Assembly: GCA_964621525.1 (NCBI GenBank)
Contig: CAZUMS010000011.1
Location: 36,857 to 100,856, forward strand
Origin: CAZMGV01 sp964621525 [NCBI: uncultured bacterium]
Lineage (GTDB): Bacteria; JAGRBM01
Length of the DNA: 64,000 nt
Direction: 5' to 3'
This document shows, piece after piece, positions 43,001 to 51,900 of the stretch. Position numbers and translations under genes: made by a program. Position 1 is the first letter of the stretch. Each line of letters starts with the position of its first letter. The notes under the pieces are model-generated. The model was not told the origin of the DNA. It saw nothing but the letters and a program-made list of their open reading frames with translations, and did not search any database.

Positions 43001-45658
43001 GATTCCTATTTCTGCGTCATGACCAGCGCCTCGCCGTACGACGAGAACTGCGGCCGGATCCTCCAGCCGAACATCGCCGGCTCCAGTCCCTACAGCGTGG
43101 CGCCCGTGAACGTGACCGGCGGCTATGTCCGGTTCCAGGATGCGACGGAAGCCGGCAACCTTAACCTTGGCGGTGTGTCCACCTGGATGGACAGTCCCTG
43201 CGATCAGCGGGACGCGCCGGCCGGGGTGGGCAACTGCTCCTACCGTATCCGGCAGATGCGCGAACCGTACAACGGTTGCGTCGGCGGCATGCCATTCGGC
43301 GTCGGCGGCATGGGTGTGGGCCTCTCGTCGGCCAACGGCTACGATCCGATCCCGCAGAACAGCTTCCGCGATTCCCGGCTCGATCTGATCCTGCGCCAGC
43401 TCAACTTCCTGATGAACGGCGGAAACGATCCGAACCTGACCACGACCTCATTCAGCCGCCGTATCGGCAATCTGCTGTCGACGGTCGCGACGCCCGATAC
43501 CGGCACCGGCGATCCGTCGCTGCTGTCGATCTTCATGTTCGGTTCGTCCGTGGGCGAGACCGGGCCGGTTCAGGCACTCCTGAACGATACCAGCGCCCGG
43601 AGTGCCCTCGCGGGTACCCTGAACCTGTTCGCCCAGACCTCGGCTGCTGTCCAGGAGCCGAGCAATGGCCGGAGCGAAGATGTCTTCGACCGCTACCCGA
43701 ACTTCTCGGATAACACGCTTCCGGGTCCGGTGGGCGGTGTGTTCGGCTTCCCGGAGCCGGTCCCGCCGCAGGTTTCCGTGGCCGGCAACTGCCTCAATAC
43801 GGCCACTACCTGCGATGGTAACGCCATCCATGACGCGGTCGACTATCAGCTTCTGGCGCTTCAGGGTGTGCTGGGCATCCTCGGTGATCGCGACGGAGCC
43901 GACAACACCACCGGCCTCAATGTGACGGCGAACGACTACCGCCAGGCCTGGTCGGACGATCCGAGCGTGCTGTTCAACCTGGCCGCCCAGATGTTCCAGG
44001 AGAAATATATCGGAAACCTGTTCCCCGGCCTGCAGATACTGGCCGAGGCGACCACGGCGGTTCCGATGAACTCCATGGATGTGCGCGCCGATCCGGAAAA
44101 CACGAACGATCCGGATGCGAACGGTCTCAACAAGATCGAGGCCAAGGCGCTCTCCCGCATCACGCGCCGCATCGCCCGCTCATTCAACGGCGGCGAGGAA
44201 TGCGACCCGACATTGGTGAACAATTCCGCCTGTAACTGGGCGCCGGGCAGCTATGCGCTGAACCAGCAGGGCGGCATCCTGCAGGTCACCGGTGCCGGCG
44301 TGAACGAAGGCCCTATCCAGGCGCTCATGCGCGACGCACTCGTCGTGCTGGAAGAGTGGCAGGCCAACCACGATTACGGCACCGGTGCAACGCCGACGGT
44401 GTTCGGGAATACGTCTTCCTGGAACAACCACCTGGAACGCAGCCGGTTCGTCGCCCTCGAGGACCTGGCGGGCGTGCTCACCGGCGCCACGGGCGGTCCG
44501 AAGCACCTGAACAAGGCGCTCCGGGTGCTCTATGACATTGTCCGCGACACGGAGACCGTACAGACGGCCGCCGCCACGAGAAGCATCAACAAGATCCTCT
44601 CGGTGCAGGTGGGCCTTGCACAGCGCGGTGTCGTCGACACGGAAGCGACCAACAAGTCGGCGCTCGACGTGATCGCCGACTTCATCAATACCCTCGTGGA
44701 GGATCCGACCGACTGTAATACCGGTCTGCCCGGGTTCCAGCGCGGCAGCGGTACGGCTTCGGCACCGGCGTGCGAAATCGCCGGGGCCGGCGTCGATGCG
44801 AATCCGAACGCCGTATTCCGTGACGTCGGGACGCTGCTCGAACGGCCGATCCAGCCGATCCTGGACCCGACGGCGTTCCAGAACCTGTCGCAGATCTTCG
44901 CCGGAGGCGACAACTCCAAGATCACCGGGGCGCTCCCGTTCCTGGCGGCCATGGTCCAGGACACGCACGTGCGCGAGATCCAGAACAAGGAGCCGACTTC
45001 CGCCAGTCCGACGGTTATCTACCGCGGCGTGGAATACTCGGCTGGTGTGCGGATCGCCGACGCCCTGTTCAACGACCTGCAGGACCTGATCCCGAACAGC
45101 ACTAACGACGAAAACCGTTACGACCCGCTGCTCACCGATGACCTGAACCGGAACGGCGTTCTGGATGCGGCGTCAACAGTGCTGGTCGGCTTTGGCGACT
45201 CCAAAAACGGCGCCGGCCAGCCCTGGTTCTCGATCTTCGACGCTCCGGCGATGGTCGGCTGCACGGCCGCCAACTGTCCGAAGAACGAAGCGGATAACTA
45301 CGCCTACGACTGCTCGCCGCCGGAAGGTTCAGTGAACGGTACGGCGATCGTTGCCTGCACGAATGCCGTCGGCGATCCTCTCGCTCTCAAGCGGGTGCAG
45401 ATCGGGTATACGGCCTCCGACGGAGCGGTCACGCTGGGTAACGTCAATGGTATCAACGCGGCCTTCTTCGATTCGCTGGCGGACCTCATTGCCTACGAGA
45501 ACACGGCGAATGCTGTGAACAACCAGCTGCCCCGGACGAATACCGGCCAGACGATGGACCAGTATACGGCCCGGAACCTGGGTGCGGTGTCGGTGGATCC
45601 GTCGTTCAACGACCTGATCACGGCACTGGGAGACCTGCTCCTGGCCAGCAACCAGTAA
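34031..45658 (+). CDS. Giant secreted lipoprotein 1 (3875 aa)
   Basis: The ATG has an ideal AAAGGAG site eight bases upstream. After a 24-residue charged extension comes a lipoprotein signal (MMKRLSIVAAL, lipobox LSAC, Cys41). Residues 300-1720 are beta-rich: modules with GNSVTVQV and later a conserved asparagine-rich AIN-type helix, a VPFGPVGYLHHF segment, Ig-like units (VRATDSAGNP, FTVTAWDQSGN), PPHFTVDCVVD, and two copies of an FTSG/SR-I-Y/SPAFP-type module (about 1554-1607 and 2904-2980). From about residue 1727 (ALGILSRNPAVVATLSDPTG) to the end the chain looks mostly helical, with signatures RQNTRLNLLLRS, NDPDDNPRG, DPGTGISDLTAF and DPDGDGDPLPDGL. It is a paralogue of the next two genes. 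No enzyme motif was seen. Probably an envelope or surface structural, adhesive or binding protein; the function is unknown. Confidence 0.88.
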   Translation: MGAKNKTEVREVKAPAAPGMVTAMMKRLSIVAALAVVLSACGTPSGNGNDSADEDGQGLVTTTPDTVGSGVSITVGGIEKATISTISNTSSGGFVVPLTIQNNLIAIGGGMNGLAVTTSGPSLQNVVRVIAWLDRPPYQGTVAQDLGTEDRRIFDTGNTVVTSPTNGLFENGTCPAIAANIPASSAGVGPGTPPVDFAGGCIGANVRSASAGNRSYGTVNPIDLSADPAVAADTLHLIRFEFFTCASSLCNTHTDVVRIATTVNYSTQNPPFAVPAAPAVGDIVLSRDSQPSFVLNRQFDRAACSVTVANSDFDGTETITIGNITLTATTDFTEAADSVANRQLVASRIVQAFNTKALTSAAPPNGNGNTIASYNDTNVITFYALARGAAGNSVTYGDESSAVTNNITNNAPNCFAGTGAGVDGTALASPYLIGDFPVQVPFGPVGYLHHFDGLTVTTGGSAVTVTDLSFAALNAAQSDLLLVETGASGGKVRSVIPALPNPKASTSTLNLVSALPLSSANSTYSIHHADARQLRMTERGTTTKGQGYTEVRAGSVDKAMVSGVIWDGGTATPTAPLYANDGAAQIATICNGACGGNNDLLIRANGPGGWGNSVTVQVITGGGANSVAVTGLAIALTLDGAATNNSQAVIDTINNNPAARALVTASCQSAPPCSVAGSANAGFAVLAATNLTGGRGSNVTNVVIRATNLTNSTTTETTTLVSRSATAATYANTVLDSAAVADDAILLYALTDNVGGAVTNVNGATATYIALAAAPSPLLVTNTGNNISIRLERPDAPAVGQSTAEEVIEAINKGHRATRFAGTGNSMVRFQARTPGTTPTTINVAIVNNVSPSVAVTEGGTIDIVINVPVASTTANTVVSMVNASSAASKWIIAKVPNGTNGTGLIAALASGPLTGGAAPLGWIKAMPARGNTGSGIPLQATTAGVFRGGATSGQLVSSNPNISVGLYWGGDCLPSNVTLPHELISAPYAAICYMALLPLTEGDTKFEVRATDSAGNPTNDNTCPTAGAPLDYCDYPAASTLIVDSTPPMLLSQYGGGMQADTTFQNEKVWVQGASNPGAGAYQTFAQTVSIRGLVKDFQPGTTTISDTGTRDSGRTYVRVQSDYTAYDSFATSGGTDTRGSPIPATDADTATTADRGYYQYDNVPLRPGGITSFTVTAWDQSGNSVTTNFQVQQFLANTTTPPHFTVDCVVDNIPATSAGVQVLACEDDDFSPSPNSPLVIRTQEEEAAAAAGDPYQNDPSLNGRYGDSGESTLANRFTAPVTGTVPAASEIIVAANKVSFSGRFTSLDGLPPTALVNGSGGIFSVFDIMPRGFGAGLDVVGTVTAVNGAQITLSTSVTGDNLRPGDAIVLSSVDNGQSSNIGLYEINGCTTDAAGACTGTVLTLNRSLQSATGTLFYQAAYIWMANNIDVPSEGINGFTFSATDSLGNLRTVSFPVLRDRDPPSIVIQGVFVDPNSTEPVEMQSVNPIVFLTDATMFFGTNLTTPRSYISVLRKDSNGEGQEYTVTSVGAPANTTFTSTTAGNACFRAVNECADKVVIFTAGTAANLGVSRSIASSTVGGQIIVSSAFPANVTAGDTYIIVPATEHFVYTGSPTGVVQGANRSSSLDPWDNNAGTGAANYSCSNGFNLSGVNALGQATAATRSSPTGAKTLTCDFSCSDKDGTTTNQCIPGLPLTYQVNVFAIDYGGSPASADVTFSLVESSAGALLGGALGILSRNPAVVATLSDPTGLRTLTIDQLSNSGVLYNLNYRIASLLGDPNQPLSSTVNARANFYIDQRESFGNLLGTILDDPDGAGTSQSTAVTLSNVVRILLDNGVFDDLLPILDNTQILDPKGRTNFPNTPVQGDASKMADFTEQLFRSPTATPFSCNTGSHAETTYTCYNQAGPIKETFDAIKATLDFNDALRSKNASTKPRVSGSDANLAATTITSATAQFRPVAGTPTSPVNVQVGDIVTITQIGSICNGATATVTSVSSSTVLNTTSWGACAGVCAGACDYTVTPPAGPSLNTIIELADVALFADLDRDGTGGEREAIQAILHMMEEAMRNRETAPYTNIGDYDRTSLVCPYNYSGGAVDNCRPTGSGGLGATTAAQMTDSFLRSRNIQGSMDLFAELADNGVAGDGEEFISQLMNLVNFLLKEGSQAGVAGGPPDGSTNIEAMSFITRDMLNSLFVEPTFGGVVLEPMTSTSTRQNTRLNLLLRSITALSYDRTNITINFGGGNSTTAQNALEASLSLIHTLTNDPDDNPRGCANPACGVLVDPNSGTNAQKSVMAKLESPLNTLLKDARFPNLLDNLKDILDPGTGISDLTAFQYGAYASGVYPATISEDPFTSTAPPNPYRTNPPLLSVLMQFSKTTIDQDAENDPDIGEPTPIDIGVNALNVLLTPVGTISGGDNYNPTLGAVSTDVCRENYFAGTTPMEKLLNILAQLSQPATKDPKDFSYQNRTLPDCHATVAEGDPKSDNRSYIRIILDALGDNPALDDDGSAATTTSVVMPNAFSTLAAPTPDGSSVNGWDDVPYSDNPGFRSANLAFATNITTGGCGPGASGSRTASGGDGLAVPQRTLDILPELLNTIARYGFHPTTDRLTSIFAGCTGAACLKNKGNPASSDRYLSGQRLAVDLGLMLDQPLQVGGGTTGIVQFEQSLTREFIEAIANLSTKDSVNAILLLADQMAESITPITGTINVPNPADITRSTSLVRSLADPDGDGDPLPDGLIDDLVPLIQSVAAAGMTQQVLDLLRSIRACGVDTVSANKDVRGGEFFLEVEDVTLTMLDAFSGALKDSNIGGFVAYDPTASGGTAPSVNTAGLCPQEAPAPGSSGLMGGILDSNPNGAISATYPVNRGVLVGGDDVRLFACDNEGGIGGAATNCRVFAGNWASVVNGSVASVGGSPASVFDASGLSLTADLYVGSLLTVRTGNASNVNRSRVITAYTVGGQVTVDPPFPANLAAGNTFEIVAPSNKFGQLGLGIDSYFCVMTSASPYDENCGRILQPNIAGSSPYSVAPVNVTGGYVRFQDATEAGNLNLGGVSTWMDSPCDQRDAPAGVGNCSYRIRQMREPYNGCVGGMPFGVGGMGVGLSSANGYDPIPQNSFRDSRLDLILRQLNFLMNGGNDPNLTTTSFSRRIGNLLSTVATPDTGTGDPSLLSIFMFGSSVGETGPVQALLNDTSARSALAGTLNLFAQTSAAVQEPSNGRSEDVFDRYPNFSDNTLPGPVGGVFGFPEPVPPQVSVAGNCLNTATTCDGNAIHDAVDYQLLALQGVLGILGDRDGADNTTGLNVTANDYRQAWSDDPSVLFNLAAQMFQEKYIGNLFPGLQILAEATTAVPMNSMDVRADPENTNDPDANGLNKIEAKALSRITRRIARSFNGGEECDPTLVNNSACNWAPGSYALNQQGGILQVTGAGVNEGPIQALMRDALVVLEEWQANHDYGTGATPTVFGNTSSWNNHLERSRFVALEDLAGVLTGATGGPKHLNKALRVLYDIVRDTETVQTAAATRSINKILSVQVGLAQRGVVDTEATNKSALDVIADFINTLVEDPTDCNTGLPGFQRGSGTASAPACEIAGAGVDANPNAVFRDVGTLLERPIQPILDPTAFQNLSQIFAGGDNSKITGALPFLAAMVQDTHVREIQNKEPTSASPTVIYRGVEYSAGVRIADALFNDLQDLIPNSTNDENRYDPLLTDDLNRNGVLDAASTVLVGFGDSKNGAGQPWFSIFDAPAMVGCTAANCPKNEADNYAYDCSPPEGSVNGTAIVACTNAVGDPLALKRVQIGYTASDGAVTLGNVNGINAAFFDSLADLIAYENTANAVNNQLPRTNTGQTMDQYTARNLGAVSVDPSFNDLITALGDLLLASNQ

Positions 45659-45687
45659 CGCGACGCGTTATCTCTGAATAACCCTGC

Positions 45688-45719
45688 GGGGCCGCCGGAG
45701 TTAAACCTCCGGCGGCCCC
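45688..45719 (+). terminator. Strong hairpin after giant gene 1
   Basis: GGGGCCGCCGGAG and CTCCGGCGGCCCC form a perfect 13-bp stem around TTAAAC, 29 bases after the stop codon. The following bases GTAAAACTT lack a T-run, so termination may be assisted, but the position fits a transcript end. Confidence 0.6.
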
Positions 45720-45889
45720 GTAAAACTTGGTGAAGGGTGGCCAAAACCGCACTGTTTTCGGGGTATTCTACGAATTGCCGCAAAGGACCGATTGTTACGG
45801 ATGGTGGGCTCCAGATGCCTGGCAGGTGCCGGGCGTACGCCGTGCGGGTGTATCTGGGGTTCGTCGTCCAGGCCAAGGTCTTGAGGTGA

Positions 45890-45922
45890 ATGAAGCAGCG
45901 ATTGCGACGTGATTCGGCTTAA
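45890..45922 (+). other. Possible ten-codon leader frame overlapping the start of giant gene 2
   Basis: ATG 45890 follows GAGG and encodes MKQRLRRDSA, ending at TAA 45920-45922. This overlaps the GTG start at 45909 in another frame. It could couple translation of the giant gene, or it could mark a frame error that hides a better signal-peptide start. Confidence 0.25.
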
Positions 45923-48900
45923 CACAAACCGTCGCCGGTGCGGTCTGTTGTCCCGTCTCCTGAGGCGGGCTGCCGCATTTGTGCTGCCGCTTGCGGCGGC
46001 TTTCGCACAGTTATCCTGTACGGCGACGCAGGTGGATCCGGCTTCCGACGCTCCGACCACGATCGTCCCGGTCACGCTCGTCAGTCCGTTCCGCATGGAT
46101 TTCCCCGAGCAGCGGGCGGTACCGATTCGCTCGACCACGCTGGTGAGCCTGACGGGCACCACGCTTGGAAACGTGGAGGTCGGCGTCGCGACGGATGCCT
46201 TCGAGAAAACGGTCCGGTCATCGGGCGATACCGGATTCTACCGGCTCACCGGCATTCCGGTGAACCGCGAGGGCATCACGTTCAATCTCGCCACGTCGAA
46301 CCGCGTGGGTGACCGTGCGGGTTCCGCCGTGAATGACGGCAAGCTTCCGATCGAGGGTTTCACCGAGCCGGGGCTCGAGGTGGTTCTCCGGGTGAGCAAC
46401 AGCTCGGTGATCCGTACGGCCGTGGCGGACACGATCGGGCGGTTCTCGTTCCCCGACGTGCCGTTCAACGAGGGGACCAACACGATCACTCTTGAGACTT
46501 CCAACAGCGAAGGCTTCCTCACGCGGGCGGTGGTCGATTTCACGTTCGATACCCGTCCGCCGGTGATCACGTATTTCGATACGGTCCAGGACCGGATTCT
46601 GGACACGCCGGTCGTGAATATTTCCGGCGAATCGGACGAACCGTTCAACCGCATCCAGTATATCGACCCGGAGACCGGCGCGAGCGTCGACTTCGTCAAC
46701 ACCGGCCAGATCTTCAACATGCCCAACTTCGCGTTCCAGGAAGGCATCCACTCGATGGATATCCTGTATACCGACCGGGCGGGAAACACGTCGCGCTCGA
46801 TCCTGAACTTCGAAGTCGATTCGACCCTGCCGGTGTTCGGGCTCATGTCGCCTTCCGCCAAGCGGAATACCTTCGACGGCGCCTACGAGGCGCATGTCGG
46901 AAATCCGCTGGAAGAGATCAGGGCCTTTACGGCTCCGGGGGCCGTCGTGACGGCGACGTTCGTGGGCGCCGGGCTGCCGGATTACACGGCCTTCGCCGAT
47001 TCCGACGGCAGCTTCGCGGTTCCGCCGTTCAGGGACAGCTTCGGCCGACCGGTTCCGTACGCGGGCGGAATCAATACCGTGTCGATCAACATCCGCGATT
47101 CCGCCGGCAACGTCCGGCTGGCCAAGGTCAACCTGTTCCTTCCGCCGCCGTTCGAATCGGATGTTTCGCTCTCGATCCTGTCTCCGGCCGAGGGCGTGTC
47201 GTTCAAAGCGGGGGAGTTCGTTCTCCCCGATCTCGGCGCCGGCATTCTCACGCCGCAGATTCCGGTCCGGGTGATCTCCGGCGAGGCGCAGCCCTACACG
47301 CCGCTGAACATTCCGAGAAATCTCCTGGCCGCCGGCAATGCGCGGCTGTTCGAGATCTCTCCGGACGGACGGCCCGTGGCGATGCCCTCCGGTTCCGCCC
47401 GTTTTACTGCCCGGCGTCCCGAGTTCGGCGACACGATCTGCCTGCCAGGCACACTCGGCGCGACGTACCCGGAGCTCCGGCAGGGGCCCGGCATATCGGT
47501 CCCCGAAACGCTGCGCGAGAACCTGCTCACGGTGCTGAACGATCCTTCCTGCATGGCTGTCCGCAACAACGGCGACGGGCTGGCGCGGCCTCTGGCGGCG
47601 GTGAACCTCTCGGGCGGCACTGTGACGGAACGCGCGCGGGTCGATCTCTTCCCGGCCGGACCTGACAACGATTTCGTGCTGACGGCCGTCGACGCCGGCG
47701 CTGCGGGCAACTCGATCTCCTTCGCGATGACCCTCGCCGGAGGCCCCGCCCAGCCGTTCTCGATGAGCGTCGCAGGCAGCACGATCTCCGTGGTACTCGC
47801 CACCGACGGCAGCAGCAATCCGGCGACGACGGTCCGTGAGCTGGTTTCCCGGATCAACAGCCAGGCAGGGACCCTTGTCCGCGCCTCGCTGGCGGCTTCC
47901 CAGGACGCCGCCAGCGATCCCTACTGCGCCGGCGACGGACGGACGGTCGAGCGGCGGCGGATCGTGGCCGTCGAGTGGAGCCCCACGAACGTCTGCACCG
48001 CCGGAGAGACGCCCGTCCGGCTGGCAGCGCCTCTCGATCTCATCACGGAAGGCGTCATCTGCCAGAGCCTTCACCCCGGCAACTGTCCGTTCGGCATCGT
48101 GGACCAGATCACCCGGATGCGGGTGGACAGCACCGGCCGGGTCTATCTGGAGGGCGCCGATCTCGCGAACCCCCGCGACGGTGTTCCTGTCCAGCCGGGC
48201 GACAGCATCGTGATCAGCGGACCGAACCTCGAGTTCTCCGGCAGCGGCATCGTCCGCGAGGTCGACTACGGCACCAACTCCATGATCGTCACGGGGCTGA
48301 AGCCGCCGTCGACGGACACGGTGATCGACTCCCCGGGGTTCTCGATCAAGATCGACCGTAACGTGAGCTTCGTGGTGAGCGACCTCGTGACCGGGGCCGA
48401 CGGAGAACTTCACACGCTGGCGCCGGCCGTGCCATCGCGACTCGACGTGGATCCCGATGGCAATCCGGCGTCCCAGAACAAGTTCACCCTCGTTGCCCGC
48501 AATCCCGGCGTGTCGGCCATCTCTTTCGAGATCGTCGACCCGGGGCTGAACAATCCGGCGGTGGGCATCACGGTGGCCGGAACGCTGATCCAGGCCGCTC
48601 CGATGACGGTTGGTGGTATCCCGATGTCCACGGCGCGGGATCTGGTGAATGCAATCAACCGCGATCCGGCGGCCTCCCGGCTCGTGAGGGCGACGCTGAC
48701 GGCCCCGCTCTCGGTTCCCAGTGTCGGCCCGCTCAACAACGGACTGGATACGGTCGGTTATCCCTACGCGCCTGCGGCGCTCTCCGGCGGCGCAGCCGCT
48801 TATGGGTGTCCGGGCGGGGCAGGGTGCCATCCGAAGAGTTCCCAGGGGGCGCTGGCCGTGGCCCGCCTCTCCCAGCCGGGCTCCGAACCGGTGGTCGTCA

Positions 48901-51900
48901 ATGTGAGCGGGGGTCATGGCAGCTCCGCCACCGGAAAGCTCCGGTTCGCGGAACTGCTTCTCGGCGATCCGGTACGACTCGCGGGCCTCGACGTTCAGGC
49001 GGCTCCTGCTCCGGACACGGTCTCGTTCGCGGGGCCTGCGTCACTGCCGGGTGTGGACGGTTTCCACGCCGGGGCCCGCATCGAATTCACCTCGGGAGCG
49101 CTTCAGGGCGAGATCCGGACCGTGACGGGTTATACCGGCGCGTCCCGCACCTTTACGGTTTCGCCTCCGCTTCCGTCAGCACCGGCGGCAGGCAGTTTCT
49201 TTACGCTCACTGACTACAACGGCTCGGTGAAATTCACCGCAGTCGCCCCGGGCGTAAGCGGCACGCAGGCTTCTGTCTATCTCTATTCGAGCGGTCAGCC
49301 GGGCGACACACTGCTTGTGCAGCAGCTCGCCAACCAGCTCACGGTGCGGCTCGCCACCGAAAACTGTCCTCTGCCCTGCAGCCCGCAGGTCACGACCACC
49401 GCCCGTGAGCTGGCCGACGCCATCCGGGCCAATGCCCAGGCATCGGCGCTGCTCCGGGTGTCCCTGCCCCCCGGGGCTGACGGAAGCCGCACCGTGGCTC
49501 CGGTAACGGATCCCGTTTTCCTGTTCCTGGATGCCCGCCGCCCGGGATCGACGCTCCGGCGCAACTTCCGCGTGCTCTCGCCGTCGAGGACCGGGATCGA
49601 GATCGCTTCGCCTCCGGACGGTTTCGTCACGGCGGCTTCGGTCGTGGATGTGAGCGGCCGGCTGATCCGCAACACCGAAACCCGCAAGGTCGTCGTGAAC
49701 GGCCGGGCCCTACAGACCGAAAAGGATGGCCGGTTCCTGTTCCGCGAGCTTCCCCTGGAGCCGGGCGAAAATGTCATCGAGGCGGTGAGCATCGACCAGA
49801 ACGGCCGGTCCCTGCAGGCCCGGGTCCGGATCTACCGGGCGACGGGTGCTGACGCCAGCGTCGGAATCACCCTGAACGGCGATCCCGTCCGTGATGGCGT
49901 GCTTGGCACCAGCTTCTCCGTTTCCGGTACCATTCAGGACGGTGTGGACGCCGCAGGGCGGATCATTGCTGCCGGAACGGTCGGGCTCGGCGGGGCGTTC
50001 GTTCCCGGCATCGGCGCCGGCGACCTGATTGTCAATCTCATCGAGCCCTCATATGCATCGCTCATCCGGACCACGCTGACCCGGCCCACGAACCCGACGT
50101 TCGTCTATGCCTTCGACGGACCGGTGGCAGGAACGATTATCCCGGTGACGGCCTTCGACGGCGCGAGCACGATCACGGTCGGCATCCGCCCGCCGTCGGG
50201 GACGCGGGTCGCGCTGGTCGAGCGAAATCTCCTGCTCCCGAGCCCGGGCGATCATACCTATCTGGTTTCGGGAAGCATCGGCAGCGTGCTGGACCGCCAG
50301 TGGAATCAGCTGAACACCTTCTATTTCCCGGCAGCTCCGGATCCCTACAAGATTATCGACGTCAGCTACCTCGCGATGAAGAACAACCTCGCCGGAGCCT
50401 TCACGTCCGTGACTGTAGGCGTGCCGCTCGTTACCCGGCGGCCTTTCGTGCGGCTCACCTCGCCGGTCTGGTTCGAGGGCAGCGATGGCGTGATCGCTCC
50501 GGACTGGCCGGGTGCAACCACTGGAACGCTGACCTCGGCTTCCCTGTTCTTCTCGGTGGACGCGGCCCCCGCGGGTTTCGGCACGTTCGAGGACATCCGT
50601 GTTAATACCGGCGACCTCGTGGTGACCGGCGCGTATCAGGGGGCTCCGGGCCCGAATGACGGCCTGATGCTGTCGGTGATTTCCGATTCCCTGTCTTCGT
50701 CAGCCCATCAGATCCGCATATCCACCACGAACGGCAGTGCACTGCTTCCGCAGTCGAATGTCAGCTTCGCCGTTGTCGCCAACCAGTTCTCGGGTCCGAC
50801 ACGGAAATACATTACCCGTGACGGTATCCTCGATGTTTCCGGCTTTGTCAGCGACCCCTCCGCCATCGTGGTCGCCGACGTGCTGGTGGGTGACGTCAAC
50901 ACAAGCGGACTGTCGGTGGGCGGCGAGCAGACGCTTCAGTTCCCGGACGGATCGTTCGTTCTGAACGGCGTCGATCTTTCGGAAGGGATGAACACCGTCT
51001 ATGTCCGCGCCCAGAACCGGGCGGGGCTCCAGAACCTGTCCGAGAACCAGCGCTCGCTCGTTCACTACGACCCCAGGCCGCCTGCCATCAGCGGGCTGTG
51101 TATTCCGACCGGTACTGCCGGTTTCAATCCGAACAACCCGTGCGGGTCCGTGTTTCAGCCGGTTCCGGTGGATGCGTACGGGTATTCCAGTATCTCGGTG
51201 AGCCGGCAGTCGTTCGAGTTGCGGGGATTTATCTCCGATGGCAGCGATGGCACCGGCGTCCGCGCGCTCGACATCCGGATCGACGGACAGGCACCCGACG
51301 CCTACAACGGACCGACCGGCCTGAACCTTCCAGGCAACGGAGCCTTCACGATCCTGCTCGATCTGCCCCAGGGCGAGAGCCGTGTGATCATCACGGCCAC
51401 GGATCTCGCGGGCAATACGGGAACGGTGACGCTGTTTATCCAGACGCCGGCGACGCCGCCTCCCTATTTCACGATCGACTGTTTCGTCGACCAGCAGCCG
51501 CTGAATGCCGCCGGCCTTGCCCAGCCGGCGCTTCAGCCATACGGCCCCCGCGAGATCCGCTGCGCCGACGACGAGTTCTCGCCGAACCCGAACTCTCCGG
51601 TAAACCTGCGCGGGCAGCCGTTCGCCGCGGCCGGCTCCAGAGGTCCGCGCTTCGGCGATCCGGCCGAGTATAACGCCCAGAACCAGACCGATAACTTTGG
51701 GCCGATCCCCTCCGCTCCGGCCTTCCTGTCCGCAGAACTGCCGCTGGACCGGAGGCTCGCCGGCCGCAACATCGTCACGTTCGAGGGACGCGGACTCACC
51801 CGGTCCGGCATCATCCCGACCGTCCATGTGAACGGGGACCCGACGAAGTTCGTGTCGCTTGGCGAGGATATCGGCAGCGGCGACACCCTGATGCTCGGTC

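Noticed and set aside
46218-48917. An 899-codon open frame antisense to giant gene 2, and similar antisense frames at 38792-41446, 50700-52859 and 53031-55442
   Set aside because: They are Arg/His-rich translations with no domains or ribosome sites, expected shadows of GC-rich coding sequence whose forward frame aligns with its paralogue.
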